Shown one piece after another: positions 24,176-34,920 of a stretch of 64,000 nt of DNA; the stretch's first letter is position 1; every line of letters starts with the position of its first letter. Below the pieces are notes generated by a model that was not told the DNA's origin, did no database searches, and worked only from the letters and a program-made list of their open reading frames with translations. Source of the stretch: Anomaloglossus baeobatrachus. Its lineage: Eukaryota; Chordata; Amphibia; Anura; Aromobatidae. The translations under genes and the position numbers were made by a program. The stretch covers positions 399,846,103-399,910,102 of the forward strand of contig NC_134354.1 of the NCBI RefSeq assembly GCF_048569485.1, in the 5' to 3' direction.

Positions 24176-24866
24176 GGCACTGGCAGGGGTTATGACGGGA
24201 GCGTGCAGGGGCCACCACGGGAGCAATACTCACGGGAAGCAGAAGCGGTGGCATCATCAGCGGCGACGGCGGCAGCAGCGTCGGTGTGGTACTACAAGTA
24301 CCAGACGGTGCACGCTGCAGACATGCTGGGGGAGGGCGCAGACATGCATGCTGGGGGAGGTCACAGACATGCTGGGGGAGGGCTCCCTAGACCAGCACAA
24401 GCCTGGGGAGGGCAGCCACCTCCAGATCAGACCGCCCCACTGCACGCTGATTGGAGCGATTGCGCGTCATAGCACAATCGCTTCAATCAGTGCTGCAGGG
24501 GCTGGGGGGCACCATGTTTGATCTCCTGCTATGATCTGCTGCAGCTGCTGCGGTACATCATAACTGGATCTCCCAGGATCACACTGGTTCAAACATTGTT
24601 TTAGCCAAAACCAGTGCGATCGATGTGGTTGGCGGTTCAGATTTGAACAGCCAATCACAATGATCATCGATGAGGGTTGGCGATGCCACCCCTCTGGGGT
24701 CATGCAAAGGTCCCCTGCTGTAAGAAACAGCAGGGAACATCATTTGAAAGCCGTTGCTATGGCCACGGCAATCAAATGAACTTTAGGCAGTACAGTTACG
24801 TCCCTGGTCATTAAGTCACGTTAAAATAGGACGTAACTTTACTGTCCGCGGTCGCGAAAGGGTTAA

Positions 24867-25615
24867 CCTCTTTATTAATGACCTTGTGGATGGGATTGAT
24901 AGTAAAGTGTCAGTCTTTGCTGAAGACAACAAACTATGTAGGATATTAAAAACTGGCCTTGATAGTACAATACTATAAAACGATCTGGATAAGATGTCGG
25001 AATGGTCAATCAGTTGGCAAATGAGATTTAATGTTGATAAATATAGAGTAATGCACCTAAGACAAAGTAATCTCATTGCTGTATATATGCGCTGGGCCAT
25101 AAGTATGGCTACACCTTAGGTGGGCCATAAGTATGGATACACCCTGATAAAAAAGATGTCCACCATGGGTATCACCCGGCCTCAAATGTTTTGCCCCTCC
25201 CATGTACTAATATGCCACAAACCGTAAGGGGATATCAGCAATCACTTCCATTTTATCAGGGTGCATTCATATTAATGGCCCACCCTGTACATTAAATGGA
25301 AGTAAACTTGGGACTACAAAACAGGAGAAGGACTTGGGTATTCTGATTACAAGTAAGTTGTGCAGCAGTACTCAATGTCAGGCAGCAGCTGCAAAAGCAA
25401 ACAAGAATTTAGGGTGTATAAAAAGAGAGATTAGATCCCGGGATCCCAATATATTGTTAGCCCTCCGTAAATCACTTGTAAGGCCACATCTGGAATATGG
25501 GATTCAGTGTTGGGCTCCACATTTTTAAAAAGATATTCAGCTATTAGAGTCAGTTAAAGGTGGGCACCTAGATTTTTACAAGGGACGGAAGGCCTCTCAT
25601 ATAATGAGAGGTTGG
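24867..25615 (+). pseudogene. CR1 reverse transcriptase, catalytic and C-terminal part
   Basis: Text: LFINDLVDGIDSKVSVFAED, then NKLCR, where the family has FADDTKL; the YxDD-type catalytic pair reads AED here. It continues DLDKMSEWSISWQMRFNVDK and, after the 25088-25287 insertion, EKDLGILITSKLCSSTQCQA, AAAKANKNLGCIKREI and LVRPHLEYGIQCWAPHF, typical CR1. Stops and the insertion make it non-functional. Confidence 0.88.
25088..25287. mobile_element. Small mariner-type MITE
   Basis: TA flanks both sides (25086-25087, 25288-25289). Inverted ends contain TGGGCCATAAGTATGG and the opposite ATTAATGGCCCACCC; the left end is partly doubled. It splits the CR1 frame between AVY and TLNGSKLG. Confidence 0.7.
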
Positions 25616-26435
25616 AAAAATTGGACACCACACAGAGAAAAAATACTTTAATAGAAATAAATACACAGACACACTTAGAGTCTCCATGTTTATTACTCCC
25701 TCTCACCCCTCCACGATCTTGGTCTGCTGTCTTCTTTCTCCTTCAACCCATGCAGCTCTGCTACATCAGACAGCACTGCATGGGAGGAAGACGCTGCTGC
25801 TCCCGTGCAGTCTAATCACTCAGTGAGTGAGCAGAGGCTGCGGGTTCTAAGCGGTGACGTCACCGCTGCCACCATTGAAATAGTAATCTGACAGGCAGGT
25901 TAATATAGCAACGGTGATTTCCGATCACCTGATTCCCAGTGCTGCTATTCACCGGCTGTGCGATCCAGTCCTTGCATGTGGGCTGACTCTGTAAAGAGCG
26001 CCGACATGCAGGGACGGGGAGCCGACCATGTTCCAGAGCATCTCGCCGGTACACGGAGATGCTCAAATGAGCACCGCGTACCGGAGAGATGCACTGACAG
26101 GACCTAGCATGACGTCTAGCCATGTGACCAGTCTGTAGCCAATGCGATAATACACACGTAACTGGTCACATGCTATGACGACGTCACGGAAGGTCCTATC
26201 ATCAGTGTTGGTTACTGGGAGGGCACAGCGATAATCGGAAGGAAAAGCGTCGGGAGACAGAGTGCAGGACGCGTCGCGGGGACCTATAAGTATAATAGCA
26301 ATGTTTATTAACTGTATGTGTACATGTATAATGTGTTTGTATGTGTTTGTGTTTGCCTGCCATTGTTTTCAATGGGGTTCGAAGGTTCGACGAACCGAAC
26401 TGAACTCGAACATTAGGGGTGTAGCTCAACACTAC
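25616..26435. other. Unclassified repeat
   Basis: No gene is seen. The 3' end (GGTTCGACGAACCGAACTGA, then TAGCTCAACACTACTC) resembles dispersed frog repeats with inverted-repeat ends, but the left border could not be found. Confidence 0.35.
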
Positions 26436-26767
26436 TCTTGAGGAGTGGGACAAAATACCTGTTGAGGGGTGCAGAAGTCTAATTGACAGTTACAGGAATC
26501 CTTTGATTGCAGTGATTGCCTCAAAAGGTTGTGCAACAAAATATTAAGTTAAGGGTACCATCATTTCTGTCTAGGTCTATTTCATGAGTCTTATTTTTTT
26601 AAAAAAATTCTATGGAAGCATGGTTGAAAAGCAATGTCTGACTTTCAATTTTTCACTTTCATAGATGTTTATTTATCATTATTTTTGCCAGATTCAAGTT
26701 ACTTATGTCACCATTGTGGGGTTTTTTTTCTTTCATTAAATGAGGGATACCAACAATTTTGACCATG
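26436..26767 (+). pseudogene. Tc1-type transposase 3' end with terminal inverted repeat
   Basis: The translation EEWDKIPVEGCRSLIDSYRN, then PLIAVIASKGCATKY and a stop, is the C terminus of a Tc1 transposase. After a T-rich 3' region it ends ACCAACAATTTTGACCATG followed by TA at 26768-26769, the element end and its target site. The 5' part is missing. Confidence 0.8.
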
Positions 26768-27000
26768 TATGTACATCACAGGAGGGGCTGAAGCATATAC
26801 ATCACAGGAGGGGCTGGATCATATACATCACAGGAGGGCCTGGGGCATATACATCTCATGTAATGTATATACAGCAGTCCCGGCGTCTGCTATGTGATGT
26901 ATATACAGCAGTCCCAGCATCTCCTATGTGATGTATATGCCCCCAGCCACTCCTGTGATGAATGTACAGCAGTTCCGGTGCCTGTTATATGATGTATTTG
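26765..27000. repeat. Minisatellite with both orientations of one motif
   Basis: TACATCACAGGAGGGGCTG units (about 25 bp, three copies) are followed by the inverted type TATGTGATGTATATACAGCA (three to four copies), giving a head-to-head array. Confidence 0.8.
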
Positions 27001-27271
27001 ATTTACCAATTTTATTATCACAAAGAGTTGATTGCGCTCCAGACTGAGACAAACCTAGAAAAGTATTTGTGAGAAGAAACATGATCAATATCACTGAAAA
27101 TTAACCATCGCACCAAAGAGAAGCAGCTCCAGCCACCACAGTAGGGGTGAGTTAATTAATTGTTTGACCAAATATAGCAGGGAAATTTTCACATTGATAA
27201 TTTTGTGTGGCCCTCGAAGGTTGGTACAAATTTCCAAATGGCTCCTGGCAATAAAAGGGTTCCCCACCCTT

Positions 27272-27932
27272 GGTCAGCTCGGATGTTTAGGCTTTCAAAT
27301 AGAACAAAGTAAAGTTTAAAAAATCGTCTGCTCCATTGCAGCTGCCACTGAAGCAGCTGATAATATCTGGGTGGGTATTCATATGGATTCCTGCCCTCCT
27401 GCCTGTTGTTCCTACCTCTCTCTGTTCTCTATGCTAATTTAATTTCTTAACTAAAATGGTGTTAGAGTTGGCGCCTGCGCATAGCGCTTATCTCCGGTGG
27501 CATCTTTGTGAATATTGTGTTACCCCCTGCTATTCTATTCTTGCGGCTGAGACGGAGGCGCATGCACCCTCGCTTCTTCTGCTATCGTTGTGACCGCAGG
27601 AGTGCTCTCGGGGTTACAACAGAGGTGGAGACCACCCCCTGAAACAGCTGATCGAAGGACGTGACAGACCGGAGGAACAAGCCAACAGCAGCGTGCCAGC
27701 AACATCGGCACCGGATCGCACAGCACGGGGTAAGGTGAGGTAAGTTTGCAATGGACTCACCTAACCCTGTGACGTCAGTGCCGCTGTGCTGGTACAGTGT
27801 CCTCTTCTGTAGCTATTCACATCCTCCGATCAGCTGTTTTCCACTTTTGTTGTGACCGCGTGCACTTCTGTTGTGTTTGTTCCAACAAACTTTAGTTTTT
27901 TGGATTTGAAAGCCTAAACATCCGAGCTGACC
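27272..27932. mobile_element. Element with about 27-bp inverted ends
   Basis: GGTCAGCTCGGATGTTTAGG at 27272 is repeated inverted at 27913-27932 (CCTAAACATCCGAGCTGACC). The interior of 661 bp has no coding content recognised. The flanks show no clear duplication. Confidence 0.75.
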
Positions 27933-28435
27933 ACTAATGGTAAATGGTATGTAGATAATCTGCCTGATAGCACCAGCACTAGCTTATATATGAAAATCCT
28001 GATGATTGGTTCCCTATAAGATTTTTTCCCAAAAAATTGAAAATGAAGATAACACAGGTTGTGTGAATACTATAATAGGTCTACCAGGAGGATTCTCTAG
28101 ATTTTTTGTAAAGCTTAGGTAAAATGTAGAATAAAATTCTAAGGTATTTATTGATAAGGAAATGAAAAGGTTTTTTTTTTACTGATTATATGATCACTTA
28201 CATAGTATTCAAGTTTCTTTATATGATTGTATAAAATTGTGCCATGGGGTAATTTTATATAAATCTCATCAGACAATTGTAGATGAATTTAATTGATAAA
28301 ACATTGTTTATTCGTTATAACCATCACTCCTCCCTTATCCGCTGGTTTGATCATTATCTCTTAATGAGTAATTAAGGACAGCAATACTTGTTGGTCTAAT
28401 ATAGAAAAGTTACAGTGGAAGTGAAAACAAACATG

Positions 28436-28931
28436 TTCGCAAATCGCTGCCCGTGGCGCACAACATTGTTAGTCCCCGTCACATATACTTACCTGCCTAG
28501 CGACGTCACTGTGGCTGGCAAACCGCCTCCTTTTTAAGGGGGCTGTTCATTCGGCGTCGCAGCGGCGTCACTAAGCGAACGCCCAACAGAAGTGGACTGG
28601 CGGAGATGAGCGGGCCAAACATCCCGCCCACCTCCTTTCTTCCTCATTGCGGGCGGCCGCAGGTGCAATGATGTTCCTCGTTCCTGCGGTGTCACACATA
28701 GCGATGTGTGCTGCCACAGGAACGACGACCAACCTGCGTCCTGCTACAGCAACGATAATCGGGATTTGAACGACCGGACAACATTCAATGATTAGGTGAG
28801 TAATTTTGATCGTTAATGGTCGTGCGTGCGTTTCACACGCAACGGCGTCGCTAACGAGGCTGGATGTGCGTCACGAATTCCGTGACCCCAACGACATCTC
28901 GTTAGCGATGTCGTTGCGTGTAAAGCCCACT
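28436..28931. mobile_element. Family A inverted-repeat element, left end missing
   Basis: The right end reads GTCGTTGCGTGTAAAGCCCACT, followed by TAA at 28932-28934. GTGCGTCACGAATTCCGTGA is present. The left part starts inside the family sequence (AAATCGCTGCCCGTGGC), so the outer left end is lost. Confidence 0.8.
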
Positions 28932-29345
28932 TAAGTCCTAAATCCTTCAGTGTTTACACAGACGTTGCATCAGAGCAAACAGTATTACCAAAAGTGGTGG
29001 CTTTAAGCCAAAGATTTCTAATAAGAAATCTGGGTAAGTTCATGTCCAGTTCAAATGTATTATATCTATAGGATGGACAGAAGGATAATCCTTTCAGTAG
29101 TCAAGTTATTTCTGCTGGGCACCAAGCTTTCGAGGATATACAGTATTCCTAACTAGTGATGAATGCCTACATGAGAGCGTGTTGTCAGGGCTGGACAAGA
29201 GTCCTCTAACATTTTCCATCTTATCTCGTCTTCTTGGAGCAAATCGGCGACATGGTCCTAAAAACAGATTGCCTATCCTCTCTGATTGTTATTGGAACTG
29301 GATTGGGAGAAGTTGGTTGATACTCTGCATATTCTTGTGAAGCCA

Positions 29346-29815
29346 TACTATGTGTAATGCTGCCACCAGGGGGAGCCAGAGCTCTGCAGCAGACGACTAT
29401 ACAGAGCAATGAGAACCAGGAAGAAAATACAAAGCGTTCTCATGCACTGCCTAATCAGCACAGCTGAGAGGCAGAACTACAGAGCATGCAAGGAATAGTC
29501 AGGCAGGCTGGGTCAAACACCGTACGGGCAGAAGCAGGACCGGAGGGGCGAGCAGACGCGAAGTCAAAGTCAGGCTAAGGTCAGTACCGGAGGAAGCAAC
29601 CGAGTGGGGAAATAGGGGGGGGGACACAGGACAGGAGGGACGACCAGGGGACGGAACACAGACAAGGGCACGGGGGCACAGGAACAGACAGATCAGGATA
29701 TCACTCACAGGACCAGCAATCACAGGCAGAGCTAAGCTTATAGGCTATAGGCTTATAGGCTAAGCTAAGGCTCCGCCCCCTAGCCATGTGGATAGGGAGG
29801 CGAATCATGACACTA
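29346..29815. other. Unclassified GC-rich insert in the Penelope-like relic
   Basis: It runs from about TGTAATGCTGCCACCAGG to ATCATGACA. No gene is recognised. It could be an LTR or SINE remnant. Confidence 0.35.
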
Positions 29816-30984
29816 CAAATGATAGTTGTCCTGCCATTTATATACCCTGTTATGATAATCTTCAGCTTTATTGATACATTTCTGTCTCTTCTTTTGTTCA
29901 GATTCTCTACAATGTTGTTTTAAGTTTGTTTTAATCCCATTTTTCAGAACATTGATTTCCTCCCTTGATATAGTGGAGGCCAATTGTGACTCAATATTGC
30001 TTACTTTTTCTGTAGAATTTGTAATTCTTTTTTGTAGATGATCAAAAGAGTAAAACTCCTCCTATATTCAGTACTATCCTTGACAATAATTGGAGAAAAG
30101 TGATACTCTGAGAACTCTCGATATTCTTTGACTTTTAACGCTTAGTGATGGAGCAGATTTTGACCTTAATGACTAGGGGCCGGGCCAAATTTTGGAAATC
30201 TTATCAGTATCATTTAATGTGCTAATAATAACTTAACAATACTTCAACGGATCCAAGTGATTCTGAGTCTGTTTTGTGACACGTACTTTATGATAATGGT
30301 AAATTTAGGTCGATAGTTTTTGCATTTCTTTGTGAAAATATTGGAATTTTGGAGATAATTTCGCAATGTTCAAACTTTTAATTTTATATCCTTAAACAAG
30401 TTGGTCATGCTATACAAAATAATTAATAAATAACATTTCTCATATGTCTAGTTTACATCTGCATCATTTTATTTTGTTAGGATGTTGGAAGGGTTAAAGT
30501 TTAGCAGCAATTTCTAATTATTTCAAGACTTTGAACTAATTTAGAAACCTGTCTCTTTAGGGATCTTTTCAGATTTAAATGGACTTTGAGGGGCCTATAT
30601 ATTGGAAACTCCTCAAAAGTGATACCATCTTAAAAACCGAACTACTCAAATACTTCAAAACGTCCGTCAGGATATTTTTTTTTTAACTCTTCAGGAGACA
30701 CAGGAATTAATGAAAGTGGAATGAAAAAAATACACCTCGGTTACTTACCGGTAGCCGGTTTTTCCAGAACCCATGACAGCACCACGTGAGAGAGGGATCC
30801 GCCCAGCGAGGACAGGAAACCATTCTGAAATAAAAGGGCGGTACCTCTCCCCTTCGTCAGTTGATTACCGAGAATTGAGAGGACCTCCAACAAACGTTAG
30901 AACTTAACTCTATCACCAACTATAACACACACACATGCACACCCAGAATAGTGCACACTAACGGTGAAAAGGGAGGGATTATAT

Positions 30985-31075
30985 GGGTGCTGTCATGGGT
31001 TCTGGAAAAACCGGCTACCGGTAAGTAACCGAGGTGTTTTCCCCTCACCCATGACAGCACCACGTGAGAGATTTC
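30985..31075. repeat. Internal end-to-end junction of the 5.3 kb element
   Basis: Sequence here is the inverse of the left end (down to GTAAGTAACCGAGG), then TGTTTT, then the inverse of the right end (CCCCTCACCCATGACAGC). This is what two copies joined end to end, or a circle junction with a 6-bp spacer, would leave. Confidence 0.75.
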
Positions 31076-32218
31076 CAGAGAATAATGTATTAGGGAGGGA
31101 CCAACGTCTCAAGCACCCTTCTACAAACGAGAGATCAGCCGAGGAGGATAGATCCAACCGATAGTGACGGAAGAAAAAGGAGAATGTGAAGACCAGGTAG
31201 CGGTCCTACAAATCCGATCAATAGATACCTGGGTCTTCTCAGCCCCGGAGGGCGACACCGCACCGGTGGAAAGGGCCCTTAAGCCCTCAGGGAAGGCAGT
31301 CCCACTAGATGAGTAGGCTAAGCAATGGCCTCCCTAATCCACCTAGAGAGAGTGCAGTTTCACACCCACAGACCTTTCCTACTACAGAGAGGGCTATGAA
31401 AAAGGACTGTTTTCCCCACACTATGTGTCACTGAGATGTAGAGAAGCAGGGCCCTATGAACCTCCAACGTATAAATCTGTTTTACCCCTGTATTTGTAGG
31501 ATGGCCGCAAAAGGAGGGAGAATTATACCCTGCGTGCTACGGAATCGAGAGGCGACCATTGGGAGAAAGGGTCCTATTAACACCTGACCCGGCCTATCGT
31601 TGAACAACTGAGCGCAGGGCCGTACTACCGATAAGGTGTGTAAGCACTAATTCTGCGAGCGAACGCCAAGGCCCAGAGCAAAATCGTTTCCAATGTCAGA
31701 GAGATTTTTTTTTTTTTTTTTTTTGCAATAGGTTCAAAGGGAGGACTCGTGAGGGCGTCCAACCCTAATTTGATCCCCCGGTGGAACTGTCAGGCATGAA
31801 CTCACAAACCCAATAACCTTGAACCCACCGATCTGCTGCCAGTTTTCCAATGTACAAGGTTCCCAGGGCAGAACAGGAACCCCTAGAGTGTACACTGAGA
31901 ATCCTAGAGCAACCCCGTCTAGGCCAAGTAGGCCAATTTGCATGGAATAGGAACTCATACCCAAGGGACCATTTGCAAAGAAGGGGAACTTTTGCCACCC
32001 TCTCCCATAGAGTGTAGTGGTAACCGGTTTATGGCTCTTCCGCAAGGAAGAGACCGAAATAAACTGTGGAAAGAAAAAGCGCAATAGGGTCTTACCCGGT
32101 ATATATCCGGGAAAAAATTAAGGGGAATGCACTCACCTTCAGTAGTTGTGACAGTCACAACTACTATAAAAGCTTATTTTGTAGAGATGAAGTCTGCTGC
32201 AGCCCCCGTGGTTGATAA

Positions 32219-32509
32219 CAGAGAACAATAGAGAAGGGGTTTTATGCCGCGCTGTTCATCAGGAAGGAGGACAAAGAGATGGTCAATGTTCCTTTATTGT
32301 AGCTTGTTGTCTACGCGTTTCAGGAGCTCTGCTCCCTTCATCAGGACATACAGTACAAAAAAAACATATCTGTACTGTATGTCCTGATGAAGGGAGCAGA
32401 GCTCCTGAAACGCGTAGACAACAAGCTACAATAAAGGAACATTGACCATCTCTTTGTCCTCCTTCCTGATGAACAGCGCGGCATAAAACCCCTTCTCTAT
32501 TGTTCTCTG
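32219..32509. mobile_element. Foldback element 1
   Basis: 291 bp, almost wholly palindromic: CAGAGAACAATAGAGAAG at 32219 returns inverted at 32509. The arms are about 135 bp with a loop of about 15 bp near 32355-32370. Each arm has CTACAATAAAGGAAC, an outward poly(A) signal, and TGAAACGCGTAGAC. Confidence 0.9.
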
Positions 32510-34554
32510 CAAGGAAGAGACCGGGTCAGGAGAACCCTTGCGCATCAGCAACAACCTCTCAAGCTCTAAGCTGTGAAATGAAAAAAAAAAAACATTTCCT
32601 GCACGAGGAACAAAGGTAACTGCACTAACAGGTCCGGAATCCCCGGCAGAACCCCAGGATCCGGGACAGACAATGTCCTCAGGAGAGAGAGCCATGGCCC
32701 CTTGGGCCAGAAGGGGGCGAGGGGAAGGACCCTCGCCCGAGCTTCCCAGAGCTCTTGGAGAACCATCGAGAGCATGACAACAGGGGGAAGGGCATAGGAT
32801 ATTCCAAAAGGTCCATGGATTGGAAGTGCATTCACCGCGAGGGCTGGACTGCAGGGAACATGGAGCAAGAGGTCTATATGCCAGTTTAGCCTGGAGGAAA
32901 CAGGTATCTCCGTGGTATTCTCCACAGAGCCACTACCATTGAAAGATCCGCGGATTCAGGGATTATTCCCCTTGCCGCGGTTGATGGCGCCTGAGGTAAG
33001 CTGCCAACTACAGGAATGACCCATCGGGATTCAAACCCACAAGCTCACACATCCAAGGCCACAAGCTTACTACGAGACCATGAAACAACATTGGCATTTA
33101 GAATCCAGTGAAGTGTAGAGCCGAGGGGGATTCTGTCCCAGTAAAGACCGTAAGATGCCAGAATGAAAGATGGGGATCGTGCCCCCCTCGGCGTTTCAGG
33201 AAGGAGACGGTAGACTGAGTGACCGACAGCAACCGAGCGAGCTGACCCTGGAGGGGGGGGGCAAAGGGAATTTAGTGCTCGTTCTTCAGACCCTAACGTC
33301 AGGAGGTGTGAGGGCTGTGCTGCTTCCTGCGCTGACCACCAGCCCAGGGATATCTGCACCTGGAGGCGAGCATCCCCAGCCGTCCCGGCTGGCATCAGCA
33401 GTGACCACCTTCAGATGCCGAGGTAGCCAGGAACCCCACAGACAGGTTGCCTATGGACGTCCACCAAAGCAGGGAAGTCTTGACTGGCAAGGAGAGAATG
33501 ACGTCTCCTTCAAACATCTTCCTAAGGGTTTTTTTGTTTTTTTTTTGTTTGGCAGACAGGATTTGCCATTGGAGAGCCCTGGAGTGGAACAGGCCCCATG
33601 GAGCCGCCGGTAAGCACAATATCATAGTGCCCCGCATGTATATAGCGTGTCTCAGAGACATGATGGCATGGCAGAGTGCCCCCAGGGCCTATTCGGACAC
33701 CTTGAGTGTCTACTCTGCTGGAACAAAAGGGATAACCTTTGGAAGGGCTGCTTGGCATCGGATACGGTCTCCAGCACATCTTCCAGCTGTTTACCAAAAG
33801 GAGCAGAGCGACATACGGCCCTGAACATAATTCATGCTTGGTTTGCAGGCATATGGGACAGCCCTTCAACCATAATGCCATTCTGGCCAGATTAGACAAT
33901 CCTGCACAACGGGCTCCCAGCCTGATAGCATCGGCTGATGACTCTGCAAGAATGCCTCTGCACCCTGCAGCAGTGGTAAGGTTAGAAAAAGATATACTCC
34001 CGAGGAGTTTTATCCTTCAGCTGATCTACAATAGTTAGTAGCCAGATCCTAAAAATCACGGGCCGTGCAGGGATTTGGCAATAGCCGGCTTCAGAATACA
34101 TGCTGATGTTTCCCACAAGTGCGTGTATACAGGAGCGTGCATACGGGACCTGGAGAGTGAGTGCCGTAACTGACAGTAACAATCCCCCACTGTTAGTGAC
34201 AGCTGTTAAAACAGAGCCGGCACTGTGTACATGTCAATCTGTAGGCATGGACCCCAACTTATGCTGTATGTCATAGAATGTTGTTGCCAACCGTGGAGGC
34301 TGCCGCTGCTGAATTGTCACAAAGAAAGGGGCTCCTACAAACCATAGAGCAATACATTGTGAGGATTAGCTCAGGTAGGCATAGGCAAGGTCACAGGACG
34401 ACACAGTATCTTCATAAAAAATTCCAGCCGTTTGTGAAAAACTTGTCATAAACGGCAAACATTAACATAACAGGCCTCTCCTGGCTTAAGGCAAAAACAT
34501 AGCACAACCACATACCGTGGGCTTCCAGTCCAATACGGTCTCTATTGGAAGTGT

Positions 34555-34920
34555 GGCGCCTGTACACACTGGCTCCTGCCAGGGAACAACACTTGCTGTG
34601 GCTCCGTCCAAGAACCCAGAGACACTCTGCAGACTCCCGTTTGTCTCTCCACTTAAGGAGAGCTTTGGTCCAGTAGCCACAGCACTAACCAGCCTGGCTT
34701 GCACACTACTTCCAGTCTAAACCCAGACTGAATTCCAGAGCCCCGTGGTCATCCTCCACACAGGCTGATACATCCAGAGCTCCCAGCTCTGCTCTCACAC
34801 TCTGCAGAACACACACTGAGTCTCCTAATCAGACCGGACACACCCACAGGTGGAGGACTGTGATTCTCCACACCTGCACAGCACACTGTGCTTATTAAAG
34901 GGAACCTGGCCTTTAGTTGC
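34555..34920. other. Unclassified repeat inside the 5.3 kb element
   Basis: It opens TGTGGCGCCTGTACAC, similar to the LTR family start, but the rest does not match the other LTRs and no end was found. Confidence 0.3.

Larger units (their letters stand above)
21129..24862. mobile_element. 3.7 kb element with TTAA target site
   Basis: The end CCCCTTCACC is preceded by TTAA (21125-21128); the other end GCGAAAGGG is followed by TTAA (24863-24866). Short GGGTTAA ends with TTAA duplication are typical of piggyBac- or Kolobok-type elements. No transposase is recognised. The interior has a block of long tandem units (21700-23420) and a GC-rich right third. It is inserted in the CR1 LINE before the catalytic block. 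Confidence 0.75.
18800..25615 (+). mobile_element. CR1-type LINE, multiply interrupted
   Basis: The pieces lie in one order and strand: endonuclease end near 18830-18940 (LGSSDHN), reverse transcriptase at 20087-20430, 20985-21124 and 24867-25087, and its C-terminal part at 25288-25615. Between them sit inverted-repeat elements (19669-20083, 20431-20984), a TTAA element (21129-24862) and a mariner-type MITE (25088-25287). The N-terminal part and a 3' tail are not seen. It is an ancient, broken copy. Confidence 0.85.
28070..30125 (-). mobile_element. Penelope-like retroelement relic
   Basis: On the minus strand the translation near 28320-28365 reads IMIKPADKGGVMVITNK, the conserved KPADKGG motif at the start of Penelope-like reverse transcriptases. 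Upstream (28935-29110) it reads YNTFELDMNLPRFLIRNLWL, and an N-terminal helical stretch lies at 29815-30100. It is interrupted by a family A element (28436-28931) and an unclassified insert (about 29346-29815). It is decayed, with several stops. Confidence 0.65.

Noticed and set aside
23955-24521. 188-residue Gly/Ala/Gln-rich reading frame
   Set aside because: It falls on the G-rich tandem repeat inside the TTAA element; composition alone explains the open frame.
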